DNA of 42,370 nucleotides. Source: Mycobacterium parascrofulaceum ATCC BAA-614. GTDB lineage: Bacteria > Actinomycetota > Actinomycetes > Mycobacteriales > Mycobacteriaceae. Positions 1 to 8,876 of the stretch are shown here, piece by piece. Every line of letters starts with the position of its first letter. Position 1 is the first letter of the stretch. The stretch is taken from the NCBI RefSeq assembly GCF_000164135.1, contig NZ_GG770553.1, positions 1,004,747 through 1,047,116 of the forward strand, written 5' to 3'. The position numbers and the translations under genes are program-made. The notes beneath the pieces were generated by a model. It worked only from the letters and a program-made list of their open reading frames with translations, was not told where the DNA came from and did not search any database.

Positions 1-2
1 CG

Positions 3-935
3 CTGGACCGCGCCGGGGCGGGCGCCGGGATCGCGGTGACGACCGCCGACGGGCGCGGCGTCGACGTCGTCGTGCAGGTGATCACCGAGGTGGTCAAGCC
101 GGAAGACGCCGAGGCCATCGCCGCCGCCGGCCGCCCGGTGGTGGCGGTGCTGAACAAGGCCGACCTGGCCGGATCCCTCTCCCGCGGGGACGGGCCGATC
201 GCGGCGGCGCGGGCCCGGTGCGCGGAACTGGGCGGCCTGGCGGGTGCGCCCATGCTCCCCATGGCCGGGCTGCTCGCGGCCGCCGCGCTCGACGACCTGG
301 ACGCCCCGCTGTGGGCCGGGCTGCGCACGCTGGCCGCGCACCCGGGCGCGGCGGCCGCCCTGGACGGTTCGTTCGCCGGGTTCCTGGCGGCGGACAACCC
401 CGTGCCGGCCGACGTGCGGTTGCGACTGCTGCAGACCCTGGACCTGTTCGGCATCGCGCTGGGGGTCGCCGCGTTCCGCCAGGGCCGGACGGCGGCCCAG
501 GTGCGGGCGCTGCTGCGCCGGACCAGCGGCGTCGACGCCGTCCTGGCGCAGCTCGCGATCGCCGGCGCCGAGGTGCGCTACCAGCGGGTGCTGGACGCCG
601 TCGCGGAGTTGGCGGCGCTGGCCGTCGGCCCGGGCGAGCCCGCGGAGCGGATCAGCGCGTTCCTGTCCCACGACGACACCGTGGTGGCCCGGATGGCGGC
701 GGCCGTCGACCTGGCCGAGGCGGCCGGGCTCGACCCCGACGCATCGGGCCCCGCCGACTGGGACCGCGATCCGTCCGCGCACCTGCCGCGGGCGGTGCGC
801 TGGCAGCGCTACAGCCGCGCCTCGGGCAACGACCTGCACCGGGCCTGCGGCGCCGACATCGCCAGGGGAGCGATGCGCCTGTGGTCGCAGGCCTGCGGCT
901 CGCTGCCCGGGCAGTCGCCGGGGGACTGGCGGTGA
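3..935 (+). CDS. Dynamin-like GTPase-related protein, Rv0209-type (5' end missing)
   Basis: The reading frame is open from the left edge, so the true start lies upstream of the window; the internal GTG at 36 is unlikely to be the start. About 310 codons are visible. Near its beginning it carries a G4-type guanine-specificity motif, VLNKADL, after a hydrophobic beta strand (VVAVLNKAD), which is typical of GTPase domains; the P-loop would lie in the missing part. The rest is alanine- and leucine-rich helical sequence. It ends in a GTGA overlap with the next gene. Position just upstream of pckA and content match the M. tuberculosis Rv0209-Rv0210 pair. Tandem dynamin-like GTPases are common in actinobacteria (IniA/IniC, DynA/DynB) and act on membranes; that role here is inference. 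Confidence 0.8.
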   Translation: MDRAGAGAGIAVTTADGRGVDVVVQVITEVVKPEDAEAIAAAGRPVVAVLNKADLAGSLSRGDGPIAAARARCAELGGLAGAPMLPMAGLLAAAALDDLDAPLWAGLRTLAAHPGAAAALDGSFAGFLAADNPVPADVRLRLLQTLDLFGIALGVAAFRQGRTAAQVRALLRRTSGVDAVLAQLAIAGAEVRYQRVLDAVAELAALAVGPGEPAERISAFLSHDDTVVARMAAAVDLAEAAGLDPDASGPADWDRDPSAHLPRAVRWQRYSRASGNDLHRACGADIARGAMRLWSQACGSLPGQSPGDWR

Positions 936-2509
936 GCGGCGACAAGCCCGACGATCCGGTCGCTGCCGTCGACGCGCTGGTGGCGGGCGTCGCGCCGGAG
1001 CTGGAGGCCCCCGCCGTCCACCGCCGCGAGGTGGTGCTGGTGACCGGGCCGTGGCTGGCCGGGGTGAGCGCGGTGGCGGCGGCCCTGCGGGATCGGCTGC
1101 CCGAGCAGAAGTTCGTCGAGTCGGCGGAGCTTGGCTCCGGCGAGGCGCCGGCGGCGGTGGTGTTCGTCGTCTCGGCGGCGGCCGAGCTCACCGCGTCCGA
1201 CTGCGCGCTGCTGGACGCCGCGGCCGCGCACACCGATGCGGTGGTCGGGGTGGTCTCCAAGATCGACGTGCACCGCGCGTGGCGCGACGTCCTGGCCGCC
1301 AACCGCGGGACGCTGGCCGCGCATGCGCCGCGTTACGGCGGCGTGCCGTGGGTGGGCGCGGCCGCGTTGCCCGACGTCGGCGACCCCGACGTCGACGCCC
1401 TGGTGCGGACCCTCTCGGCGCGGCTGGCCGACCCCGAACTGGCCCGCCGGAACAGGCTGCGGGCCTGGGAGTTCCGCCTCAAGACCGTCGCGCAGCGGTT
1501 CGACCGTGACGCCGACGGCGCCGGACGGCGGGCGCGGGTCGACGCGTTGCGCGACGAGCGCAGCACCGCGCTGCGGCAGCGGCGCGAGGCGAAAACCGAG
1601 CGCACCATCACGCTGCGCGGCCAGATCCAGCAGGCGCGGGTCCAGCTGTCCCACTTCGCGCGCAACCGTTGCTCGTCGGTGCGCAGCGAGCTGCAGGAGG
1701 ACGCCGCGGGATTGTCCCGGCGCGACATGCCCGGCTTCGAGGCGCACACCCGTGACCGGCTGCACGAGGTGGTCGCCGAGGTCAACGACGGCACCGCGAC
1801 CCACCTCGCCGACGTCGCGCACGTGGTGGGGGTCGCGACGATCCTGCCGCCCGCCGAGGAGCTGCCGACGGTCGACGTTCCGCCGCCGCCGCTGAAATCG
1901 CGCCGCCACGAAACCTGGCTGATGATGCTGCTGGGCGCGGGATTCGGCCTGGGCGTGGCGCTGACCCTGAGCCGGCTGATGAGCGGGCTGGCGGCCCGGC
2001 TCAGCCCCGCGCTGTCGGTCGTCGCGGCCGTGACGTGTGCGGCGATGGGACTGGCGGTCACCGTCCTGGTGGTCCACATCCGCAGCCTGCTGCGCGACCG
2101 GGCGCTGCTGGACCGGTGGGCGGGCGAGGTGACCTCCTCGCTGCGGTCGGTGGCCGAGGAGCTGGTCGCCACCCGCGTTCTGGTGGCCGAGTCGGTGCTG
2201 AGCAAAGCGGTCATGGCCCAGGACGAGGTCGAGAGCGCGGAGGTGGGCGGCCAGGTCAGCGCCATCGACCGCGAGCTGCGCGCGCACGCGATGGCCGCGT
2301 CGCGGGCGGCGGCCGCGCGGGACCGGGAGATGCCCGCCGTGCGCGCGGCCCTGGACGCCGTGCGTGCAGAACTGGGTGAAGCGGGTATACCTACAGCCGA
2401 CGATTCCGCTTCGGACGTGGAAAAAGCCGCGGCAACCGAGACAACCGAAAAACCGGCTTCTAGGAGCGGCGATGGCGATCTTTCGGGATCTTCTGAATCG
2501 TTGTTGTGA
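932..2509 (+). CDS. Dynamin-like membrane-associated protein with degenerate P-loop, Rv0210-type
   Basis: I place the start at GTG 932, which overlaps the preceding stop (GTGA), although the frame stays open far upstream; this gives 525 aa. The protein begins VSGDKPDDPV. Residues 34-46 form a strand plus a P-loop-like turn, GPWLAGVS, in which the invariant lysine of GxxxxGK[ST] is valine. A G4-like motif, VVSKID, follows. A long charged helical region (about residues 190-290, rich in R, E and Q) precedes a hydrophobic hairpin of two membrane segments near residues 327-385, then more helix. This is the layout of a bacterial dynamin-like protein: GTPase head, helical stalk, membrane paddle. The missing lysine suggests weak or no GTP hydrolysis, so it may act as a partner of the upstream GTPase. 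Acidic serine-rich C-terminus. Confidence 0.8.
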   Translation: MSGDKPDDPVAAVDALVAGVAPELEAPAVHRREVVLVTGPWLAGVSAVAAALRDRLPEQKFVESAELGSGEAPAAVVFVVSAAAELTASDCALLDAAAAHTDAVVGVVSKIDVHRAWRDVLAANRGTLAAHAPRYGGVPWVGAAALPDVGDPDVDALVRTLSARLADPELARRNRLRAWEFRLKTVAQRFDRDADGAGRRARVDALRDERSTALRQRREAKTERTITLRGQIQQARVQLSHFARNRCSSVRSELQEDAAGLSRRDMPGFEAHTRDRLHEVVAEVNDGTATHLADVAHVVGVATILPPAEELPTVDVPPPPLKSRRHETWLMMLLGAGFGLGVALTLSRLMSGLAARLSPALSVVAAVTCAAMGLAVTVLVVHIRSLLRDRALLDRWAGEVTSSLRSVAEELVATRVLVAESVLSKAVMAQDEVESAEVGGQVSAIDRELRAHAMAASRAAAARDREMPAVRAALDAVRAELGEAGIPTADDSASDVEKAAATETTEKPASRSGDGDLSGSSESLL

Positions 2510-2656
2510 GAAGGCTTATACCTGCCCGAGACTTCCCCGACAAGATCCTCACGATAACCTGTAGTTAACGCCACCATGTTCACCGTTGTGTGGGCGACCG
2601 CATACGCGACAGGCACCCAAGAAGCCCGAGTACAAAGAAGAATTCAGGAGACTTCG
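2510..2656 (+). promoter_or_regulatory. pckA 5' leader region
   Basis: This 147-bp gap is clearly less GC-rich than the flanking genes. It contains a possible TAnnnT -10 box, TAACCT, at 2555-2560 without a convincing -35. The ribosome binding site AGGAGA at 2646-2651 sits 5 nt before ATG 2657 and decides the pckA start. The frame is also open from an ATG at 2576, but the 27 extra residues that would give are not part of the known protein. Confidence 0.4.
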
Positions 2657-4486
2657 ATGACCTCAGCGACCATTCCCGGTTTGGACACCGCGCCCACGAA
2701 ACACGAGGGGCTGCTGTCGTGGGTACGGGAGGTCGCCGAGCTCACCCAGCCCGAGCGGGTGGTGTTCACCGACGGTTCCGACGAGGAGTGGCAGCGGCTG
2801 ACCGACCAGCTGGTCGAGGCGGGCACCTTCAAGCGGCTGAACGACGAGAAATACCCCAACTCCTTCCTCGCGCTGTCCGACCCGTCGGACGTGGCCCGGG
2901 TGGAGTCGCGGACGTTCATCTGTTCCGAGCGCAAGGAAGACGCCGGGCCGACCAACAACTGGATGGAACCCGCCGAGATGCGGTCGACCCTCAACGACCT
3001 GTACCGCGGCTGCATGCGCGGCCGCACCATGTACGTGGTGCCGTTCTGCATGGGGCCGCTGGGCGCCGAGGACCCCAAGCTGGGCGTCGAGATCACCGAC
3101 TCCGAGTACGTGGTGGTGTCCATGAAGGTGATGACCCGGATGGGCAAGGCCGCGCTGGAGAAGATCGGCGACGACGGCTTCTTCGTCAAGGCCCTGCACT
3201 CGGTGGGTGCCCCGCTCGAGCCGGGGCAGCAGGACGTCCCGTGGCCCTGCAACGACACCAAGTACATCACCCACTTCCCGGAAACCCGCGAGATCATGAG
3301 CTACGGCTCCGGCTACGGCGGCAACGCGCTGCTGGGCAAGAAGTGCTACTCGTTGCGCATCGCGTCGGCGATGGCGCACGACGAGGGCTGGCTCGCCGAG
3401 CACATGCTGATCCTCAAGCTGATCTCCCCGGAGAACAAGGCGTACTACTTCGCCGCCGCCTTCCCGTCCGCCTGCGGCAAGACCAACCTGGCCATGCTGC
3501 AGCCGACCATTCCCGGCTGGCGCGCCGAAACGCTCGGTGACGACATCGCCTGGATGCGGTTCGGCAAGGACGGCCGGCTGTACGCGGTCAACCCCGAGTT
3601 CGGCTTCTTCGGGGTGGCGCCGGGCACCAACTGGAAGTCCAACCCCAACGCCATGCGCACCATCGCCGCCGGCAACACCGTCTTCACCAACGTCGCGCTG
3701 ACCGACGACCACGAGGTGTGGTGGGAAGGCCTGGAGGGCGAGCCCGACCACCTGATCGACTGGAAGGGCAACGATTGGTACATCCGCGAGACGGAAACCA
3801 AAGCCGCGCACCCGAACTCGCGTTACTGCACGCCGATGTCGCAGTGCCCCATCCTGGCGCCGGAGTGGGACGACCCGCAGGGCGTGCCGATCTCGGGCAT
3901 CCTGTTTGGCGCGCGCCGCAAGACCACCGTCCCGCTGGTGACCGAGGCCCGCGACTGGCAGCACGGGGTTTTCATGGGCGCCACCATGGGCAGCGAGCAG
4001 ACCGCCGCCGCCGAGGGCAAGGTCGGCACCGTGCGCCGCGACCCGATGGCCATGCTGCCGTTCCTGGGCTACCACGTCGGTGACTACTTCCAGCACTGGC
4101 TGGACCTGGGCAAGAACTCCGACGAGTCCAAGCTGCCGAAGGTGTTCTTCGTCAACTGGTTCCGCCGCGGTGACGAGGGTCAGTTCCTGTGGCCGGGCTT
4201 CGGCGAGAACAGCCGCGTCCTGAAGTGGATCGTCGACCGCATCGAGCACCGGGCCGGTGGCCAGGACACCCCGATCGGCGTCGTGCCGTCGGCCGACGAC
4301 CTGGACCTCGACGGGCTCGACGTCGAAGGCGAGGACGTCGCGCAGGCGCTGGCGGTCAACCCCGACGAGTGGCGGCAGGAGCTGCCGCTGATCGAAGAGT
4401 GGTTCGAGTTCGTCGGCGACAAGTTGCCCACCGGCGTCAAGGACGAGTTCGAGGCGCTCAAGCAGCGGCTGGCCGACGCCGACTAA
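2657..4486 (+). CDS. pckA: Phosphoenolpyruvate carboxykinase (GTP)
   Basis: Makes PEP from oxaloacetate using GTP in the cytosol; it is the gluconeogenic entry step that mycobacteria need for growth on fatty acids. The 609-aa product is nearly collinear with M. tuberculosis PckA (about 606 aa), starting [10 protein letters not shown]. The GTP-PEPCK signature is present: the kinase P-loop [15 protein letters not shown] near residues 270-285, with the conserved reactive cysteine in the FPSACGK motif, and [10 protein letters not shown] further on. The start at ATG 2657 is supported by AGGAGA 5 nt upstream. A perfect hairpin lies 9 bp after the stop. It fits the many acyl-CoA genes downstream, since beta-oxidation feeds carbon to gluconeogenesis through this enzyme. 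The identity is secure. Confidence 0.98.
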   Translation: MTSATIPGLDTAPTKHEGLLSWVREVAELTQPERVVFTDGSDEEWQRLTDQLVEAGTFKRLNDEKYPNSFLALSDPSDVARVESRTFICSERKEDAGPTNNWMEPAEMRSTLNDLYRGCMRGRTMYVVPFCMGPLGAEDPKLGVEITDSEYVVVSMKVMTRMGKAALEKIGDDGFFVKALHSVGAPLEPGQQDVPWPCNDTKYITHFPETREIMSYGSGYGGNALLGKKCYSLRIASAMAHDEGWLAEHMLILKLISPENKAYYFAAAFPSACGKTNLAMLQPTIPGWRAETLGDDIAWMRFGKDGRLYAVNPEFGFFGVAPGTNWKSNPNAMRTIAAGNTVFTNVALTDDHEVWWEGLEGEPDHLIDWKGNDWYIRETETKAAHPNSRYCTPMSQCPILAPEWDDPQGVPISGILFGARRKTTVPLVTEARDWQHGVFMGATMGSEQTAAAEGKVGTVRRDPMAMLPFLGYHVGDYFQHWLDLGKNSDESKLPKVFFVNWFRRGDEGQFLWPGFGENSRVLKWIVDRIEHRAGGQDTPIGVVPSADDLDLDGLDVEGEDVAQALAVNPDEWRQELPLIEEWFEFVGDKLPTGVKDEFEALKQRLADAD

Positions 4487-4495
4487 TTCTTAGGC

Positions 4496-4525
4496 GCCGA
4501 GCGTGAAGTTGGCTTCACGCTCGGC
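4496..4525. terminator. Perfect 13-bp hairpin between convergent pckA and the cyclase gene
   Basis: Arms 4496-4508 (GCCGAGCGTGAAG) and 4513-4525 are exact inverted complements around the loop TTGG. No run of T follows, which is usual for mycobacterial hairpin terminators. The motif TCACGCTC recurs at 4544-4551, so the left arm could also pair with that copy. Being symmetric, it could end transcription from both pckA and the convergent gene. Confidence 0.65.
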
Positions 4526-4569
4526 TCCAACGTGAAACCAACGTCACGCTCGCGCCTGGGTGCGGTCGT

Positions 4570-7260
4570 TCATTCGGATGTCGCCTGCGCCAGGTCAAGT
4601 CGCAGCTGATCGATCTGATCGAACGCGTAGGTCACGATCGCGGCCGTCGTCATGCCCGCTCCGGCGCGTGCGAACGATTCATAGGCTTGGTCGCCCAGCA
4701 CCTCGCGCATGTGTGTTATCGCCGCATCGACCTCGGTGAACACGAGGCGAGATCCGGGTAGGTCACCGAATCCCATAATCGTGGCGGCTTGTTCGTGACG
4801 GCCGAAGCGATCGAGAAGGACGGCGATCATCGCGAGCGGGCCGGCCATCATCAGGAAGCTGCCCGAGTCCAGGTAGTGGCGGATAGCGAGAGCGAGGTAG
4901 TCAATGGCTTCGAGGGGGCTGCCGTGGTTAACGGCGAGCCTGGACAAGCCTATGGAAATCGTCGATTCGACATATCGATTGCCGCTGTCCCGAGCGATTT
5001 TCAACGCACGGACGCTGGCCTCATAGGCCGCGGCGGGATCATCGTCGCGGTGCGCCCAGGCATATGCGTTCAACGCCAGCGCCTTGAGTTGTGGGTTGTC
5101 CGTCATTTCCGCGGCGGCGGGTAGGCCGTCGGCTATCGCCATGGCGTCGTCCATAGCGGCGGCGTTGGCCAGCGCCATCGACAGCATCACACGCGCCAGC
5201 GTCCGCGCATCGGCGTCCACTGGGGTCGCAGTGCGCACCAGCGCGGCGGTCTTCTCAGGCTCGCCCTTCAGGTGATAGGCAGTGCCAAGCACTACCTCGT
5301 AGCCGAACGGGACGTCGTCGTGACCCCCTCGGCCGCGAGCCGCCTGAGCCATCTCGATGTAGGTAATCGCCTGATCGACGCGACCCGCCGCGAAGCACTG
5401 AGCGGCCATTGTGCACAGCTGTATTAGGCGCCGATGGTTTGCGGCCCGCGCGGGTTGAACAAGTTCCTCTGCCCACGTGACGGGTTCGTAGAGGTCACAA
5501 CAGATGCCGAGCAGTGCGGTGTAGCAGGCGATCGGTGCGCAAGTGTCCATGTCGTTGCGGTCGGCGGTCCAGCGGAACGCGGCGCGCAAGTTCGGCAGCT
5601 CGCGAGCGAGCCAGTCGTAGGACTCGCGTTGACGTGGGCTATTCCACAGGGCCAGCACGTCGTCCTCACGGGCGGCAAAGTAGTGGGCGTGCGCATCGCG
5701 GGTGCGTTCGGCCGCGCCACTACTGACGAGCTGCTCCTCCGCGAACTGGCGGATGGTCTCCAGCATGGAATATCGGGTCCGGGCGGAGGACCGCTCCGTT
5801 AGCAGCAGCGATTTGCGGACCAGGGCACCCAGCACATCGAGTAGGGCAAGGTCGTCGCCGATCCCTGCCACCACGTCCGCCGCCGCCAGGTCGAAGCCGC
5901 CTGCGAAAACCGAACACCTTGTCAGAACCGTCTTTTCGTCGTCTTCGAGCAGATCGTAAGACCACTGCACGGCGTGCCGCAGGGTCTGGTGCCGCTCGAG
6001 GCCGCGCCGCGATCCGGTGAGCAGGCGGAACCGGTCGTCGAGTCGATCTCTCACCTCGGTGACGGACATGGATTGCATTCGGGAGGCGGCCAATTCGATC
6101 GCCAGGGGGATACCGTCAAGTCGATGACAGATCTCGGCCACCGCGTCCGCGTCATCTGAGCCGGTCAACGAGAACGTCGGCGCGACGGTCTGCGCACGCG
6201 CGACGAACAACGCCGCCGCGCTGGAGTTGACTCCGCTTTGGGTGTCCAAGGGTGCTACGGGCCAGAGCTGTTCGTCGGCAAGCCGCAAGCCCTCCCTACT
6301 GGTGGCCAACACCGTCACCGTTTCGGACTGCTGCAGGATTGCGTCGATCAGGTCGGCCGCCGCGTCGAGAACATGTTCGCAATTGTCAAATACCAAGAGC
6401 CGGTTGCGGCCTTCCTGGGCGGCGGCGATGCTGTCGAAGACGTTCATGCCGGGCTGTTGGGTGATCGCAAGAGCCGCAGCCACCGCATCCGGCACCGTCT
6501 TGGGATCTCCGACCGGGGCAAGCTCGATCGCCCACGTCCCGTCGAGGAAGGAAGGGGCCAGCCGCGATGCGACCTCCAGCGCGAGCCGGGTCTTCCCCAC
6601 ACCGCCGGGGCCGGTCAGCGTTATTAGTCGGTGCGACTTCAGCGCCGTCGCAACTTCGCCGACCTGGGGTTCCCGCCCGATAATGCTCGTCGTCGGTGCG
6701 CGCAGGTTGCCGATTTTCATCTCGATGGTCCGCAGCGCGGGGAACGCGGTCCCGAGGCCATCGGTGAGCACCTGGAACACGTTGACGGGCCTAGTGATAT
6801 CCCGGAGCCGGTGCGCGCCGAGGTGGGTCAGGTGCACCCCGGCGAGTAACTCGGCGGTAGCACCGTCGAGCAGGATCTGGCCGCCGTGTCCGGCCGACAT
6901 GACCCGCGCCGCGCGGTTCAGCACCGCACCGAAGTAGTCACCGCCGCGCAACTCCGCCTCGCCGGTGGCGATGCCCATTCGCACCGGCAGCTCTAAGCCG
7001 CGTTGGGCGGCCACGGCCGCGTCCACGGCGGCCTTCGGGGAGCTGAACGCGGCACACACCCCGTCGCCGGTGTGCTTGAACAGCCAACCCTGGTGTGCCG
7101 CCACAATGTTGCGGAGCAGGTCGTCATGAGTTGCCAGGGCCGCCCGCATCGCGTCGGGATCGGCTTCCCACCGGCGCGTCGACCCCTCCACGTCGGTGAA
7201 AAGGAAGGTCACTACTCCCGACGGGGCATCCGGGGTGGCCTGGCCCTCGATGATGCCCAT
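4570..7260 (-). CDS. Class III adenylate cyclase fused to a STAND (NB-ARC-like) ATPase
   Basis: 896 aa from ATG 7260 (MGIIEGQATP); the frame is open a little further up, but those residues look non-coding. Residues about 16-165 are a class III nucleotide cyclase domain with the whole catalytic set: metal aspartates D23 (FTDVEGST) and D66 (TGDG), adenine-selecting K62 and D108, and the transition-state pair N115 and R119. Residues about 190-480 are a STAND ATPase with Walker A GPGGVGKTR (K223), Walker B LLVFDNCE (near 287-295), the sensor-like LATSREGL and GIPLAIELA. The remainder is helical, probably TPR-like. Unlike several M. tuberculosis relatives (Rv0386, Rv1358, Rv2488c) I see no C-terminal LuxR helix-turn-helix. 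Predicted to make cAMP under control of a ligand sensed by the C-terminal half. Base composition is visibly lower in GC than its neighbours, and it sits where M. tuberculosis has nadR and Rv0213c, which suggests an insertion. Confidence 0.9.
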   Translation of the reverse strand: MGIIEGQATPDAPSGVVTFLFTDVEGSTRRWEADPDAMRAALATHDDLLRNIVAAHQGWLFKHTGDGVCAAFSSPKAAVDAAVAAQRGLELPVRMGIATGEAELRGGDYFGAVLNRAARVMSAGHGGQILLDGATAELLAGVHLTHLGAHRLRDITRPVNVFQVLTDGLGTAFPALRTIEMKIGNLRAPTTSIIGREPQVGEVATALKSHRLITLTGPGGVGKTRLALEVASRLAPSFLDGTWAIELAPVGDPKTVPDAVAAALAITQQPGMNVFDSIAAAQEGRNRLLVFDNCEHVLDAAADLIDAILQQSETVTVLATSREGLRLADEQLWPVAPLDTQSGVNSSAAALFVARAQTVAPTFSLTGSDDADAVAEICHRLDGIPLAIELAASRMQSMSVTEVRDRLDDRFRLLTGSRRGLERHQTLRHAVQWSYDLLEDDEKTVLTRCSVFAGGFDLAAADVVAGIGDDLALLDVLGALVRKSLLLTERSSARTRYSMLETIRQFAEEQLVSSGAAERTRDAHAHYFAAREDDVLALWNSPRQRESYDWLARELPNLRAAFRWTADRNDMDTCAPIACYTALLGICCDLYEPVTWAEELVQPARAANHRRLIQLCTMAAQCFAAGRVDQAITYIEMAQAARGRGGHDDVPFGYEVVLGTAYHLKGEPEKTAALVRTATPVDADARTLARVMLSMALANAAAMDDAMAIADGLPAAAEMTDNPQLKALALNAYAWAHRDDDPAAAYEASVRALKIARDSGNRYVESTISIGLSRLAVNHGSPLEAIDYLALAIRHYLDSGSFLMMAGPLAMIAVLLDRFGRHEQAATIMGFGDLPGSRLVFTEVDAAITHMREVLGDQAYESFARAGAGMTTAAIVTYAFDQIDQLRLDLAQATSE

Positions 7261-7315
7261 TGACGCACTGTAAGCCAGGTGCGCGGCACGCGAAGGAGAA
7301 GCCCGGTCGACGACC

Positions 7316-7349
7316 ACTTGACACCCGTCAAGTTTTTCGGCGGTACAGT
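7316..7349 (+). promoter_or_regulatory. Leaderless fadD4 promoter with palindromic operator over the -35
   Basis: A perfect inverted repeat, ACTTGAC-ACCC-GTCAAGT, lies at 7316-7333 and contains TTGACA (7318-7323), a consensus -35. The -10 box TACAGT is at 7344-7349 and is followed by exactly 6 nt and then ATG 7356, so the transcript should start at the A of the start codon. No Shine-Dalgarno sequence is present. The spacing between -35 and -10 is 20 bp, longer than ideal. The palindrome probably binds a TetR- or GntR-type repressor that blocks the -35; which one is unknown. Confidence 0.6.
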
Positions 7350-7355
7350 CTGCGC

Positions 7356-8873
7356 ATGCAGATTCGCGAGTATCTCGGCTCCGGCAAGCCCGCCGTCATC
7401 CTCCACCCGTCCGGCACGGTCATCACGTTCGATGAGCTGGAGGCGCGGGCCAACCGGCTGGCGCACTACTTCCGGCGGGCCGGCCTCGCCGAGGGCGACG
7501 CCGTGGCGATCCTGATGGAGAACAACGAGCACATCCACGCGGTGATGTGGGCGGCGCGTCGTAGCGGTCTGTACTACGTGCCGATCAACACCCACCTGAC
7601 GGCGGCCGAGGCCGCCTACATCATCGACAACAGCGCCGCCAAGGCGATCGTCGGGTCGGCGGCGCTGCGCAAGACGTGCGAGAACCTGGCCGAGCACCTG
7701 CCGGACGGCCTGCCCGGGCTGCTGTTGATCGCCGACGACGATCTCGAGGGCTGGGCGCGTTACCCCGAATGCGTTGCCGACCAGCCGGACACCCCGATCG
7801 ACGACGAACGGGAGGGCGACCTGCTGCAGTACTCCTCGGGCACCACCGGGCGGCCCAAGGGCATCAAACGCGAACTGCCGCACGTGCCGCCGGCCGAGGC
7901 GCCCGGCATGATGTCGGCGCTGGTCAGCTTCTGGATGAATCCCGATTCAATCTATCTGAGCCCGGCGCCGCTGTATCACACGGCGCCGTCGGTGTGGTCG
8001 ATGAGCGCGCAGGCCGGCGGGGTCACGACGGTCGTGCTGGAGAAGTTCGATGCCGAGGGTTGTCTCGACGCCATCCAGCGCCACCGCGTCACGCACGCCC
8101 AGTTCGTCCCGGCGATGTTCACCCGGATGCTGAAACTGCCGGAGAGCGTGCGTAATTCGTACGACGTGTCCAGCCTGCAGCGGGTGATGCACGCGGCGGC
8201 CCCGTGCCCGGTGGAGATCAAGAAGCAGATGATGGACTGGTGGGGTCCGATCATCGACGAGTACTACGCCTCCTCCGAGGCGCACGGGTCGACGTTGATC
8301 ACCGCCGAAGAGTGGCTGGCGCATCCCGGTTCGGTCGGCAAACCCATGGGGGGCGCCGTGCACATCCTCGACCAGGACGGCAACGAGCTGCCGCCCGGGC
8401 AGGCCGGCGAGATCTACTTCGAGGGCGGCTATTCGTTCGAATACCTCAACGACCCCACGAAGACGGCGGCCTCCCGCGACAAGCACGGCTGGGCCACCGT
8501 CGGCGACATCGGCTACCTCGACGAGGAGGGGTACCTGTACCTGACCGACCGGCGCCACCACATGATCATCTCGGGCGGGGTGAACATCTACCCGCAGGAG
8601 GCCGAGAACCTCTTGGTCACCCACCCGAAGGTGTTGGACGCGGCGGTGTTCGGGGTTCCCGACGACGAGATGGGGCAACGCGTGCTGGCCGTGGTGCAGA
8701 CCGTCGACCCGGGTGACGCCACCGACGAGTTCGCCGCCGAACTGCTGACGTGGCTGCGAGACCGCCTGGCGCACTACAAGTGTCCGAAATCGATCGCGTT
8801 CGAGGCGCAACTGCCGCGCACCGACACCGGCAAGCTCTACAAGAACGGGCTGATCGAGAAATACTCGGTGTGA
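7356..8873 (+). CDS. fadD4: Acyl-CoA synthetase FadD4
   Basis: ANL-superfamily ligase that activates a carboxylic acid to its acyl-CoA through an acyl-AMP. 505 aa from ATG 7356 (MQIREYLGSG), the start expected from M. tuberculosis FadD4, to which it is closely similar in my memory. The AMP-binding P-loop YSSGTTGRPKG is near residue 164; the A5-type motif is YYASSEA near 305; the hinge region TVGDIGYLDEEGYLYL is near 385; the adenylation lysine is in DTGKLYK near the C-terminus. It heads a two-gene unit with the crotonase 3 bp downstream and is divergent from the cyclase gene. The natural substrate is not known to me; neighbours indicate a CoA-dependent catabolic pathway. Confidence 0.95.
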   Translation: MQIREYLGSGKPAVILHPSGTVITFDELEARANRLAHYFRRAGLAEGDAVAILMENNEHIHAVMWAARRSGLYYVPINTHLTAAEAAYIIDNSAAKAIVGSAALRKTCENLAEHLPDGLPGLLLIADDDLEGWARYPECVADQPDTPIDDEREGDLLQYSSGTTGRPKGIKRELPHVPPAEAPGMMSALVSFWMNPDSIYLSPAPLYHTAPSVWSMSAQAGGVTTVVLEKFDAEGCLDAIQRHRVTHAQFVPAMFTRMLKLPESVRNSYDVSSLQRVMHAAAPCPVEIKKQMMDWWGPIIDEYYASSEAHGSTLITAEEWLAHPGSVGKPMGGAVHILDQDGNELPPGQAGEIYFEGGYSFEYLNDPTKTAASRDKHGWATVGDIGYLDEEGYLYLTDRRHHMIISGGVNIYPQEAENLLVTHPKVLDAAVFGVPDDEMGQRVLAVVQTVDPGDATDEFAAELLTWLRDRLAHYKCPKSIAFEAQLPRTDTGKLYKNGLIEKYSV

Positions 8874-8876
8874 CCC

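Noticed and set aside
218..931. Long upstream extension of the second dynamin-like gene
   Set aside because: It overlaps the preceding gene in another frame and is low-complexity R/G/A; GTG 932 with its GTGA overlap is the natural start.
2576..2656. Upstream ATG extending pckA by 27 residues
   Set aside because: No ribosome site at 2576, residues unlike PEPCK, and a good AGGAGA before ATG 2657.
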